Shown here one piece after another: positions 9,037 to 16,420 of a stretch of 64,000 nt of DNA. Within the stretch, counting starts at the first letter, position 1. The number at the start of each line of letters is the position of its first letter. Below the pieces are notes generated by a model that made no database searches, was not told the DNA's origin, and saw only the letters and a program-made list of their open reading frames with translations. The position numbers were made by a program, and so were the translations under genes. Origin of the DNA: Bacillota bacterium (GTDB lineage Bacteria > Bacillota > Clostridia > Christensenellales > SZUA-584); assembly GCA_023406895.1 (NCBI GenBank), contig JAEXTV010000019.1:62001-126000 (forward strand), read 5' to 3'.

Positions 9037-10116
9037 ATGTCAAGCTTACCTGAAAAAATGAAAGCGATAGTGGCGTATGCACCGGGAGATTACAGGCTGG
9101 AGACAGTGAATGTGCCACGGGCTGGCGAAGGCGAAATGATATTGAAGGTAGAAGCGTGCGGCGTATGCGCAGGCGATACCAAGGCATTTGCGGGAGCACC
9201 CAGCTTTTGGGGCGGAGACGGAAACCCGCCATATATAAAAGCACCCATGATACCTGGCCATGAATTTGTTGGTACGGTAGTGGAAATAGGGCCAAAGGTC
9301 AAAGGTGATTGGAAAATTGGTGACCGCATCTGCCCGGAGCAAATAGTGCCATGCGGTGAATGTATGTTCTGCAAAACGGGCAGGCATTGGATGTGTGAAA
9401 AGCATGACCTTTGGGGTTTCCAAAATAACGTGAACGGAGGCATGGCGGAATACATACGTTTGACAAAAGAAGCGCTTCCCTATAAGGTGCCTGACGATAT
9501 GCCAATTGAAAAGGCAGTGCTGGTAGAGCCATATGCATGTTCATTCCACTGCGTTGAGCGTGCGCAGATAAAATCTACGGATTTTGTTGTACAGTCAGGC
9601 GTAGGCACGCTGGGACTGGCGATGGTAGGCGCAATAAAGCAGAACAATCCTAAATGTCTAGTAGTTCTTGATATGAACGATGAAAGGCTCAAAAAGGCAA
9701 AAGAGTTTGGCGCAGATATCGTAATGAATCCGAGAAACGAGGATGTAGTAAAGAAAATTAAGGAAATGACAGGCGGATACGGTTGCGATATTTATATCGA
9801 AGCTACAGGGCATCCGTCGAGTGTGCAACAGGGACTAGAAGCCATCCGCAAGATGGGCAGATTTGTAGAGTTTAGCGTTTTTGGTGATCTGGTAACTGTA
9901 GACTGGAGCATAATAAGCGACAGAAAAGAGCTGGATCTGCTAGGTTCGCATTTAAGTCCGTTCTGCTATGATACTGTAATTGAATGGATAGGGAACGGAA
10001 AGCTGCCGACGGAGGGTGTAGTAAGCCACAAATTCCCGTTGCAAGATTGGGAGAAGGCATTCCATATAGCAAAAACAGGTGAAGACGGTGCGATAAAGGT
10101 GATTCTTATCCCATAA
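9037..10116 (+). CDS. Zn-dependent erythritol/L-threitol dehydrogenase-like MDR enzyme
   Basis: Medium-chain dehydrogenase of 359 residues. Catalytic zinc ligands are in CGVCAGD (C44) and GHEFVG (H75/E76). The structural zinc site is C106, C109, C112 and C120. A Rossmann domain follows. The blocks EQIVPCGECMFCKTG, HDLWGF, LVEPYACSFHCVERAQI and VTVDWSIISDRKELDLLGSH match what I recall of EltD, the mycobacterial erythritol/L-threitol dehydrogenase. Expected reaction: erythritol or L-threitol plus NAD+ to L-erythrulose. Genes 25 bp downstream encode a ketose-type kinase, which supports this. Assignment by remembered family blocks plus context, not by alignment. Confidence 0.8.
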   Translation: MSSLPEKMKAIVAYAPGDYRLETVNVPRAGEGEMILKVEACGVCAGDTKAFAGAPSFWGGDGNPPYIKAPMIPGHEFVGTVVEIGPKVKGDWKIGDRICPEQIVPCGECMFCKTGRHWMCEKHDLWGFQNNVNGGMAEYIRLTKEALPYKVPDDMPIEKAVLVEPYACSFHCVERAQIKSTDFVVQSGVGTLGLAMVGAIKQNNPKCLVVLDMNDERLKKAKEFGADIVMNPRNEDVVKKIKEMTGGYGCDIYIEATGHPSSVQQGLEAIRKMGRFVEFSVFGDLVTVDWSIISDRKELDLLGSHLSPFCYDTVIEWIGNGKLPTEGVVSHKFPLQDWEKAFHIAKTGEDGAIKVILIP

Positions 10117-10140
10117 GTTAAGATTGCGGAGGAAAAATAT

Positions 10141-11154
10141 ATGCAGAGAATTTTGAATAACCCCGATAATGTTGTAGACGAAATGTTGGCTGGATTCGTG
10201 AAATGTCACAGCGATATCGTAAAAAGGGTTATAACGAGTGAGGACAACACAAGAGGCGTGGTAGCCGCTGCGGATGCGCCCAGAGCGGGCAAGGTGGGTG
10301 TGGTGACGGGAGGCGGCTCAGGCCATAAGCCCGCGTTTATCGGCTACGTGGGTAAAAACATGTGCGATGCCGCCGCAGTTGGCGAAATATGCTCATCTCC
10401 AACCGCACTTGCTTTTTTGGAAGCCTTTCGAGCTGCAAACGGCGGCGAGGGCATAGCATGTCTTTATGGTAACTATTCGGGCGACAACATGAACGTCAAA
10501 ATGGCTGTGAAAATGGCCAAGCGTGAGGGCATTACGGTCAAAACCGTGATTGCCAACGACGACGTGGCATCCGCACCCAAGGATGAGAGAGAGAAACGCC
10601 GCGGCGTGGCGGGCGAAATATTCATGTGGAAGTGCGGCGGCGCGAAAGCAGCCAAAGGCGCTTCGCTCGATGAAGTGATCGCAACGGCGCAGAAAGCGAT
10701 TGACAGCACACGCAGCATCGGCATCGGCCTGACCCCGTGTACACTGCCTGCTGTGGGACATCCCAATTTCCAGATTGAAGACGGCACCATGGAGGTCGGT
10801 ATCGGGCATCACGGAGAGCCGGGTATTGAAGTTTGCCCGCTCGAAACAGCGGCAGGTATGGCAAAGCGCATGGTTGATGTGGTGGTACCGGATTATCCGT
10901 ATCAGTCGGGTGATGAGGTGGCCGTGCTGGTTTCGGGCCTTGGGGCGACTCCGATTATGGAGCTCTATGTACTCTACAGCGAGATCGAAAAGCTCTTAAG
11001 CGCAAAGGGCATTAAGGTGTATCGTTCGTATGTGGGAAACTATTTCACATCGCTGGATATGATGGGTGCGACGCTCACTGTCATGAAGCTGGATAATGAG
11101 CTTAAAGAGCTGATTGATGCCGACGCTTATTGCGTGGGGATTAAGCAGCTATAA
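10141..11154 (+). CDS. dhaK: DhaK-type ketose kinase subunit (probable erythrulose kinase)
   Basis: DhaK-domain protein of 337 residues. GGGSGHKPAF lies near the N-terminus, and GHHGEPGIEV contains the histidine (H224) that forms the covalent hemiaminal with the ketose carbonyl in DhaK. In this operon the substrate is more likely L- or D-erythrulose made by the preceding dehydrogenase than dihydroxyacetone; DhaK-family erythrulose kinases are known in tetritol pathways. The DhaL ATP-binding domain is encoded separately by the next gene. No DhaM is encoded nearby, so PTS dependence is not shown. Confidence 0.88.
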   Translation: MQRILNNPDNVVDEMLAGFVKCHSDIVKRVITSEDNTRGVVAAADAPRAGKVGVVTGGGSGHKPAFIGYVGKNMCDAAAVGEICSSPTALAFLEAFRAANGGEGIACLYGNYSGDNMNVKMAVKMAKREGITVKTVIANDDVASAPKDEREKRRGVAGEIFMWKCGGAKAAKGASLDEVIATAQKAIDSTRSIGIGLTPCTLPAVGHPNFQIEDGTMEVGIGHHGEPGIEVCPLETAAGMAKRMVDVVVPDYPYQSGDEVAVLVSGLGATPIMELYVLYSEIEKLLSAKGIKVYRSYVGNYFTSLDMMGATLTVMKLDNELKELIDADAYCVGIKQL

Positions 11155-11169
11155 TAGGGGGAGATGGCA

Positions 11170-11814
11170 ATGTCGGTCGTTAGAAATAAAAACGGGCGGG
11201 AGATACTGCTCAGCATGGTCAGCGCCATTCAGGCGAACAAGCAATACCTTGGAGATGTCGACGGCCTGATTGGCGACGGCGATCACGGCATGAACATGAA
11301 TAAAGGTTTTTCGATGTACGGTGAGCAATTGGGAGACGGCGAAACGTCATTCACGGACGGATTGTTTGATCTCGGGACCGTGCTCCTCAATAAAATTGGG
11401 GGGTCTATGGGGCCAATCTACGGGACGATATTCATGGACATGGCGGACAAAGCGGAGGACGAAGAGGATATTACACTTGAAGTGTTTGCGGACATGCTTG
11501 AAGCAGGCCTCGACGGCCTCTATGGGATTGTGAACGCACGCCCGGGCGACAAGACGCTGGTGGACACGCTATATCCGGCGCTGCAGGCTTTGAAATCGGG
11601 CATCGGCGAGGGCAAAGGCTTCTCTGAGGCGCTGGACGATATGAAAGCGGCAGCTGAGATGGGAAAGGAATCCACGAAAGATCTTGTGGCCAAATTCGGC
11701 AGGTCGGCGCGTCTCGGAGAGCGTTCGCGCGGGGTGCTCGATGCAGGCGCAACGTCGTGCGCTATCATACTGAGGGCCATGGCTGACGGCATGGCACAAG
11801 TGATGGAAGACTGA
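11170..11814 (+). CDS. dhaL: DhaL-type ADP/ATP-binding kinase subunit
   Basis: All-helical DhaL-domain protein of 214 residues. DGLIGDGDHGMNM holds the aspartates that bind Mg-nucleotide, and the C-terminal block SARLGERSRGVLDAGA is typical. Start taken at ATG 11170, 7 bp after AGGGGGA; ATG 11164 sits against that ribosome site. It partners the DhaK subunit encoded 16 bp upstream to phosphorylate a short ketose. Confidence 0.9.
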   Translation: MSVVRNKNGREILLSMVSAIQANKQYLGDVDGLIGDGDHGMNMNKGFSMYGEQLGDGETSFTDGLFDLGTVLLNKIGGSMGPIYGTIFMDMADKAEDEEDITLEVFADMLEAGLDGLYGIVNARPGDKTLVDTLYPALQALKSGIGEGKGFSEALDDMKAAAEMGKESTKDLVAKFGRSARLGERSRGVLDAGATSCAIILRAMADGMAQVMED

Positions 11815-11835
11815 TAAGGGGAAGGTGGATCTGAC

Positions 11836-12288
11836 ATGTATAAAATTGCGATTGGATGCGATCCGAACGCCGCGGATGCCAAGCAAGCTATTATCGGTAT
11901 GCTGACCAAAAAGGGATATGAGGTCAGCGATCTTGGAAGCGATGATCCGATCTATGCGAATATCGCGATTGAAGTGGCAACTGCTGTGGCTAATAAGCAA
12001 TACGACATGGGCATACTGATTTGCGGTACCGGTATCGGTGTTTCGCTGGCGGCCAATAAGGTGAAAGGGGCTTATGCCGCTTTAATCTCGGATGCTTATT
12101 CCGCCGAGCGTGCCCGTATGAGCAACGACGCGAATATCGCCTGCTTCGGGGCATTTACCACGGGCATTAAACTGATGGAGAAGCTTGTTGAGATATTCTT
12201 ATCATCGGAGTTTGCTCAGGGCGGCGCGTCGCAGCCTAAGGTAGATAGGATTCGGGAATACGAAGAAAAAATGCATGACGCTATATAA
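11836..12288 (+). CDS. rpiB: RpiB/LacAB-family sugar-phosphate isomerase
   Basis: Protein of 150 residues opening KIAIGCDPNA, with the CGTGIGVSLAANK active-site loop (Cys base) of RpiB/LacAB isomerases. The residue just after CGTGIG varies among subfamilies with substrate. In tetritol pathways an RpiB-type enzyme (DerI) converts D-erythrulose-4-phosphate to D-erythrose-4-phosphate, which fits this operon better than ribose-5-phosphate isomerisation. Last gene of the operon, 21 bp after dhaL. Confidence 0.88.
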   Translation: MYKIAIGCDPNAADAKQAIIGMLTKKGYEVSDLGSDDPIYANIAIEVATAVANKQYDMGILICGTGIGVSLAANKVKGAYAALISDAYSAERARMSNDANIACFGAFTTGIKLMEKLVEIFLSSEFAQGGASQPKVDRIREYEEKMHDAI

Positions 12289-12428
12289 ATGCATTTTGAA
12301 TGTTAAAAAGGGAATGAGTCGGCAAAAAAAACAAAAAATAATAAGAACAATCCGAGCGTAGCCAATTGGATCATCCTATGGCTATGTTTGGCTTACAGAG
12401 CGAATAAAGTAAGCGGGAGACGGTTTAT

Positions 12429-12903
12429 ATGGACGACGACATTACCCTGAAAGACGCGCCTGAATGGATTAAAGATTTAGGCGAAGCATATCGGGATTAT
12501 ATTCTGACACAAGAAGCGGGAACGAACAAGAAGCTGGGAATAACTAGCCTTTTTAAAAGATGGTTTTCGGGCTTTGATCCGTTTGCGGTTCAGCCTGTTC
12601 ATCAAGTGTTCTTAAATGAAGTCGAACGTATTGTGAGTGGGTTGGCTGCCGCTTTAGAAAGCATCCGAAATGAAAGACCAGACATATCTGCTGCTTACGC
12701 GAACAAAGCTTTGGACATTATGTTCATGCCAAACCTCATTATTTTGTGAATATCATAGTGCGGTGCTTTTGCCATATGCATCTTTAGAAAAAATTCAGTC
12801 GGTTCGAAACGAAATGATAAAACAGACGCCAAAACGATTAATGCTTCCGAAGCAGCGGGAATTGATTGAATTAATTGAAAGACTCATTAAACAAGGCAAA
12901 TGA
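12429..12903 (+). pseudogene. Frameshifted hypothetical protein
   Basis: A 106-codon frame (12429-12749) stops at MFMPNLIIL. The +1 frame continues in apparent register from about 12735 as EYHSAVLLPYASLEKIQ to a clean end ELIERLIKQGK at 12903. Together they would give a soluble, helix-rich protein of about 158 residues, so a single-base shift near 12730-12745 has probably split one gene. Ribosome site GCGGGAGACGG precedes ATG 12429. I do not recognise the family. It could instead be two short genes. Confidence 0.5.
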
Positions 12904-13101
12904 TTATGCTTAATATAACATAGATACTTGGGTGCAATTTAAACTATATTTACACTGGAAAATCGTCAGAAAATCTCTTTAAATGTTCGCGTTCGGCTTA
13001 CTTCCTTATGTGTTTCAAATCAAAAACCTGCCGACTATTTAGCCACATTCTACGACGCAGAACTAAGGCCTGTAAGTTCTTTGGTGTAGTATTTGTTGAG
13101 G

Positions 13102-13132
13102 AAGCCTCCTTCCTAACTATGGAAGGGGGCTT
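13102..13132. repeat. Inverted repeat / hairpin
   Basis: AAGCCTCCTTCC and GGAAGGGGGCTT pair around a 7-base loop (12-bp stem with one G:T pair). There is no T-run, so it is not a typical terminator. It may be an element end or a protein-binding palindrome. Confidence 0.45.
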
Positions 13133-13390
13133 GGGCAAGAAGTCCTTATTTAATCAACAATTCGGGGTGCGTCGCATACGAAACCGACAATAAAACCGAC
13201 TTTTTGCCTGATTTCTTACGTTTCGTGGTTTAGCTATGCTATAAAAAGTTCATAATCTCTTGATGGGATTTCATATTTTCACATTATCTTATAAAATTTA
13301 ATTTTTATTTTATAATCACAAATAAATAAATGCCGAGTAATAGTTTTAATGTCTAATGCAATATGGAAATCAAACCATTATCTAATTAAG

Positions 13391-13830
13391 ATTTGTTAAC
13401 ATTCTGTGAACAACGGCATGTTCCTTTCCGCATATCCTTGTTTTTTCCTTTCAGTATACAGAGGGAGTTTTATTAACACCGAATGAAGGAAGCGTAATGC
13501 TGGTGAAAAGTGTAAACATACTGTGAACTCAAAAAGTTTATTGCACCATTCATGAGTTTTTTTCCTTTCAGAGTATAGAGCGAATTTTCTAAAGACACTG
13601 AGGGTGAGAAAAATGATGCGAAGAACTGGAATGTTAACAAATTGTGAAGATTCAAGAAATAACCGGAACACATGGCCCCTTTTTCCTTTCGGGGTATAGA
13701 GCAAATTTCTTATTAACACTGAGTGAGGAGGATGTGGCTTGGTACTGAAATGTGAACAAACTATGAATATTTGAGAAAAAATCCGTACACAAGCCCCATT
13801 TTTTCCTTTCGGTATATAGGAGAAGAGTTA
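13391..13830. repeat. Four diverged tandem repeats of about 120 bp
   Basis: The box TTTTTCCTTTCRG followed by TATAnAG occurs four times, with CCTTTC at 13447, 13564, 13685 and 13805 (spacings 117, 121, 120). A second box, ATGTnAACAnACTGTGAA-like, occurs at about 13394, 13510, 13631 and 13750. A third, TTATTAACACTGAGTGAGGA-like, follows the first box in three units. The boxes are conserved and the stretches between them are not, which suggests repeated binding sites or RNA modules, not a recent duplication. The array stops about 40 bp before the inverted-repeat-rich segment. Confidence 0.8.
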
Positions 13831-13857
13831 GCTCGCTGAACTTTGACAACTGAATAT

Positions 13858-14062
13858 AAGCAAGATGAATACATTCTCCGTGTGGCCCGGGGAGGGAAAG
13901 CCGAATGACAGGTACGCCATGACTGCAAATGCAAGAGCGATGAATACCAATGTCTATATGAACTGTGGCAGGTTCAGGCGAAGACCCGCATGGATGGATA
14001 ATGATACTTATGCATAGTCGAGGTTAGGTCCCAGAGTGCATCCCGCTCGTCGAGGGGGTGGT
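13858..14062 (+). ncRNA. Candidate structured RNA upstream of xis/int
   Basis: Nested complementary segments follow one another. CATTC (13872) pairs with GAATG (13903) enclosing GGC/GCC. GACAGGTA (13907) pairs with TACC-AA-TGTC (13945-13954). TGAAC (13959) pairs with GTTCA (13972). CATCCC (14039) pairs with GGGGTG (14055). The region is purine-rich, has no ORF with a ribosome site, and ends about 100 bp before the excisionase gene. It could be a leader RNA, a free small RNA or part of an attachment region. I could not match it to a named RNA family from memory. Confidence 0.4.
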
Positions 14063-14166
14063 GAAATACCAATGAGGCAAAAGCCGATTGCCGTTCAAAT
14101 TGCTAATAACAATCTCAGAATGATAGTTTCTTATTCAAATATGATTTATGGAGGAGAGGGGTCTAA

Positions 14167-14475
14167 ATGATTTTTGACAAAGATAATGATATGGTCATGA
14201 CAATTAAAGATGTGATGAACACTTTGAAAATAGGACGAGTCTCAACATATAAGCTTATACAGAACGGTGAACTAAAGGCAGCTAAAATCGCAGGAAAATA
14301 TCTCACGACCAAGGCTGCTATTTATGAATACCTGAATAAGGCCATCTTATCGGCAGGTTTTGAGGATCAGAAAGCACCATGCTATAATTCACAAGACTGT
14401 TTAAATGGTGCAAGAGAGATTCCATGCGCGGAAAGGAGCAGCTATTTTATTAGCGCAGAAAGGAATCGAACGTGA
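14167..14475 (+). CDS. Excisionase-like winged-helix DNA-binding protein
   Basis: Small protein of 102 residues with an HTH_17/MerR-like excisionase domain (about 10-58): MTIKDVMNTLKIGRVSTYKL followed by GELKAAKIAGKYLTTKAAI. Such proteins bend DNA and steer tyrosine integrases towards excision. Strong GGAGGAGAGGG ribosome site. Its TGA overlaps the GTG of the integrase gene (GTGA), so the two are translated together. The C-terminal 40 residues are outside the domain and may be an extension. Confidence 0.8.
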   Translation: MIFDKDNDMVMTIKDVMNTLKIGRVSTYKLIQNGELKAAKIAGKYLTTKAAIYEYLNKAILSAGFEDQKAPCYNSQDCLNGAREIPCAERSSYFISAERNRT

Positions 14476-15827
14476 AGAAACAACACGAACAAAAATGGGA
14501 CATCAAGGGATGTATATGCCAAAAGAAGACTTCTCCATATTATTACGCCGAAATCAGGTATATGCTTCCCAGCGGAGAAGAGAAAAGAATATCGAGATCA
14601 ACCAAGTGCAAAAAGAAATATGATGCCACGAGGAAAATGGAAGAGATGATCCAAGAGCTTGAAGGGGGGCTGCCCATAGCAGCCCGAGACTCTCATGAAC
14701 TAACCCGATTCATTCATGATTGGCTTGAAAATGTGGAAGCAAAGCAAATCGAAGCGACCACTCTGGAAACGTATCGCATGCATTTCAAGGCATACATTAA
14801 GCCATATTTTGAGCATTTGAACATCTCGGTTGAAGAACTGCGTCCAGCGCATTTTTGGACATTTGTTGAGCACATGCAGGCTTTGACGACGCAAAACGGA
14901 ACGCCTATGAAAGTCTGCACAATTAAGAAGGTGCTGAGCAACATTAAACTGGCCATGGATTATGCGGTGAGGAAGGAGATGATTGAGATGAATCCTGTGG
15001 AACCGGTTAAGCTCAAATCAAAGAGGAAGGAGAAGTTCACGAATTCGTTTTATTCCATCGACCAACTCATGCAATTGTGGCAGGCAGCCAAAGGCAGTCT
15101 GTTTGAATCAGCTATTGTGCTGGCTTCAGTCTATGGACTTAGGCGCGGCGAGGTATCAGGGTTAAAGTGGAGCCGGATAGATATTGAACGGAAGGAAATT
15201 CGTATAGAAGAAACGCTGGTTTATGCAGGCGCTAAACCGCATGTCAAGAACACAAAAACAGAGGCCAGCATGCGCACGATGCCAATGATCGGCGCGGTTA
15301 AAGCTTATTTACAAAAAGTGATGGAACAACAAAACCGAAAAGCATCTGAGCTGGGTAAAGAATGGGTGAATAGTGATTATGTTGTGGTTGATGACTTCGG
15401 CGCGCCACTCAGACCTATACGTCTGTCCAACAATTTTAAAAGACTGCTGGACGATAATGACTTGCCGCATATTCGCTTTCATGACCTCAGACACAGCGTG
15501 GCCACCTATATGTTAAGTATGGGTGTGCCTATCGCTGAGATTTCGGCTTGGCTGGGGCATAAGAGCGTATCGACGACCGCCAACATCTATGCACACATTA
15601 CTGACGATATGCGAAAGAGCGCCGCGAAATGGATGGATGCAGGATATGATCCAGATGGCGGCACAATGCAAATCACTTTGGACTCAGCAATAAAGAAGCT
15701 GTTTCAGAATGTGCTGGATGAAGAGCAAAACGAAAAGCCTGAAAATGATGCAGATGAATCGGAAAAACGGCATGAGGGGTTCGAAGAAAAACCGAGACTG
15801 CGCGTGATCAGAGGAAAAACAGCGTAA
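14472..15827 (+). CDS. int: Tyrosine site-specific integrase
   Basis: Phage/ICE-type integrase of 451 residues. It has an N-terminal arm-binding region (1-60), a SAM-like core-binding domain (about 70-165) and a catalytic domain with R224 in GLRRGE, H337-x-x-R340 in HDLRH, H363 in LGHKS and the nucleophile Y373 in ANIYAH. The C-terminal tail of about 75 residues is charged and low in complexity. GTG start overlaps the excisionase stop. The gene points at the 3' end of tRNA-Gly 160 bp downstream, the classic position for an element inserted in a tRNA gene. Confidence 0.95.
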   Translation: MKKQHEQKWDIKGCICQKKTSPYYYAEIRYMLPSGEEKRISRSTKCKKKYDATRKMEEMIQELEGGLPIAARDSHELTRFIHDWLENVEAKQIEATTLETYRMHFKAYIKPYFEHLNISVEELRPAHFWTFVEHMQALTTQNGTPMKVCTIKKVLSNIKLAMDYAVRKEMIEMNPVEPVKLKSKRKEKFTNSFYSIDQLMQLWQAAKGSLFESAIVLASVYGLRRGEVSGLKWSRIDIERKEIRIEETLVYAGAKPHVKNTKTEASMRTMPMIGAVKAYLQKVMEQQNRKASELGKEWVNSDYVVVDDFGAPLRPIRLSNNFKRLLDDNDLPHIRFHDLRHSVATYMLSMGVPIAEISAWLGHKSVSTTANIYAHITDDMRKSAAKWMDAGYDPDGGTMQITLDSAIKKLFQNVLDEEQNEKPENDADESEKRHEGFEEKPRLRVIRGKTA

Positions 15828-15889
15828 GGTCAGAACCATCAGTTCACCATCAATTTCAATGATATGGTAGTGAAAAGGAGGCAATTTCC

Positions 15890-15973
15890 ATGAGAGTAAC
15901 CAGACGTTTGGGAAAAATCCGCAAAGAAAAATCCCCTGAAACGGCCATTTCAAGGGATTCCGGAGTCCTTTAA
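15890..15973 (+). CDS. Possible 27-aa ORF after the integrase
   Basis: An AAAAGGAGG ribosome site lies 7 bp before ATG 15890, followed by 27 codons (MRVTRRLGKIRKEKSPETAI...) that are strongly basic at the N-terminus. The frame overlaps the inverted repeat that ends the tRNA transcript on the other strand, so the coding appearance may be accidental. Function unknown. Confidence 0.3.
   Translation: MRVTRRLGKIRKEKSPETAISRDSGVL
15927..15961 (-). terminator. Terminator of tRNA-Gly
   Basis: On the minus strand AATCCCTTGAAA and TTTCAGGGGATT pair around a short loop and are followed by TTTTTCTTT. It lies about 30 bp past the tRNA 3' end. Confidence 0.8.
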
Positions 15974-15989
15974 GACTACCATCAGTATA

Positions 15990-16063
15990 TGGAGCGGGTG
16001 ATGGGAATCGAACCCACGTAGCCAGCTTGGGAAGCTGGAGCTCTGCCATTGAGCTACACCCGC
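15990..16063 (-). tRNA. tRNA-Gly(CCC)
   Basis: Minus-strand cloverleaf. Acceptor GCGGGTG pairs with CACCCGC, discriminator T and encoded CCA. The D-arm is GCTC/GAGC, the anticodon arm CCAGC-TTCCCAA-GCTGG gives anticodon CCC (plus-strand 16029-16031), and the T-arm is GTGGG-TTCGATT-CCCAT. Its 3' end faces the integrase gene, so it is the likely attachment target of the element to its left. Confidence 0.95.
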
Positions 16064-16420
16064 GAATGAAATGTATTATAGCACAGCATATCCGTTTTGA
16101 AAATACCTATTTCGCAAGACTTTTTTAAGGTTGCACTGATAGCTTTGGACTTTCTTTTCGGGATTATTTTATGTGCATAATGGTGAAAACTTTTGGGATT
16201 TCTCTCTGAGCATCTTCTCACCTCGGCATCCATTAACAGCATTCATCCGCTGGCAGAGATCATTGTACTCAAAACAGCATGAACCATAAGCAAAATGGAT
16301 GCAGCCTGATATAAACCGGGGCACGGAAAACAGAAGGATTGGCGCATGCACACCTGTTTTGGTGGCTGCATAGGTTATGGTAGCAGATCTTATGCCGGCC
16401 GGCAGAAAGGAAGTCCTTCT
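16064..16420. other. Intergenic region with the tRNA-Gly promoter
   Basis: About 350 bp. The minus strand carries a -10 TATAAT at 16075-16080 with a weak -35 TTTTCA 17 bp upstream (16098-16103), suited to the tRNA. The remainder has no repeat or gene that I can support. Confidence 0.5.

Larger units (their letters stand above)
12904..14166. other. Gene-free 1.26-kb segment upstream of excisionase/integrase
   Basis: No credible protein gene on either strand. From left to right it holds an AT-rich stretch, a 12-bp-stem hairpin (13102-13132), the tandem repeat array (13391-13830) and a segment with several nested inverted repeats (13872-14060). Minus-strand frames in the array arise from the repeat and lack ribosome sites. 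Confidence 0.65.

Noticed and set aside
12357..12390. TAGCCA/TGGCTA hairpin after the tetritol operon as terminator
   Set aside because: Short stem with a long loop and no T-run; not convincing.
13391..13830. Array considered as CRISPR
   Set aside because: Units are about 120 bp with several short boxes inside, not 25-40-bp repeats with 30-40-bp spacers, and no cas genes are present.
13396..13849. Minus-strand open frames with recurring LYTERKK-like peptides in the repeat array
   Set aside because: The peptides only mirror the DNA repeat, the frame changes between units, and no ribosome site or start context supports translation.
13858..14062. Group II intron or known metabolite riboswitch
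   Set aside because: No GUGYG-type 5' end, domain V or reverse transcriptase, and no conserved core of the common riboswitch classes that I could recognise.
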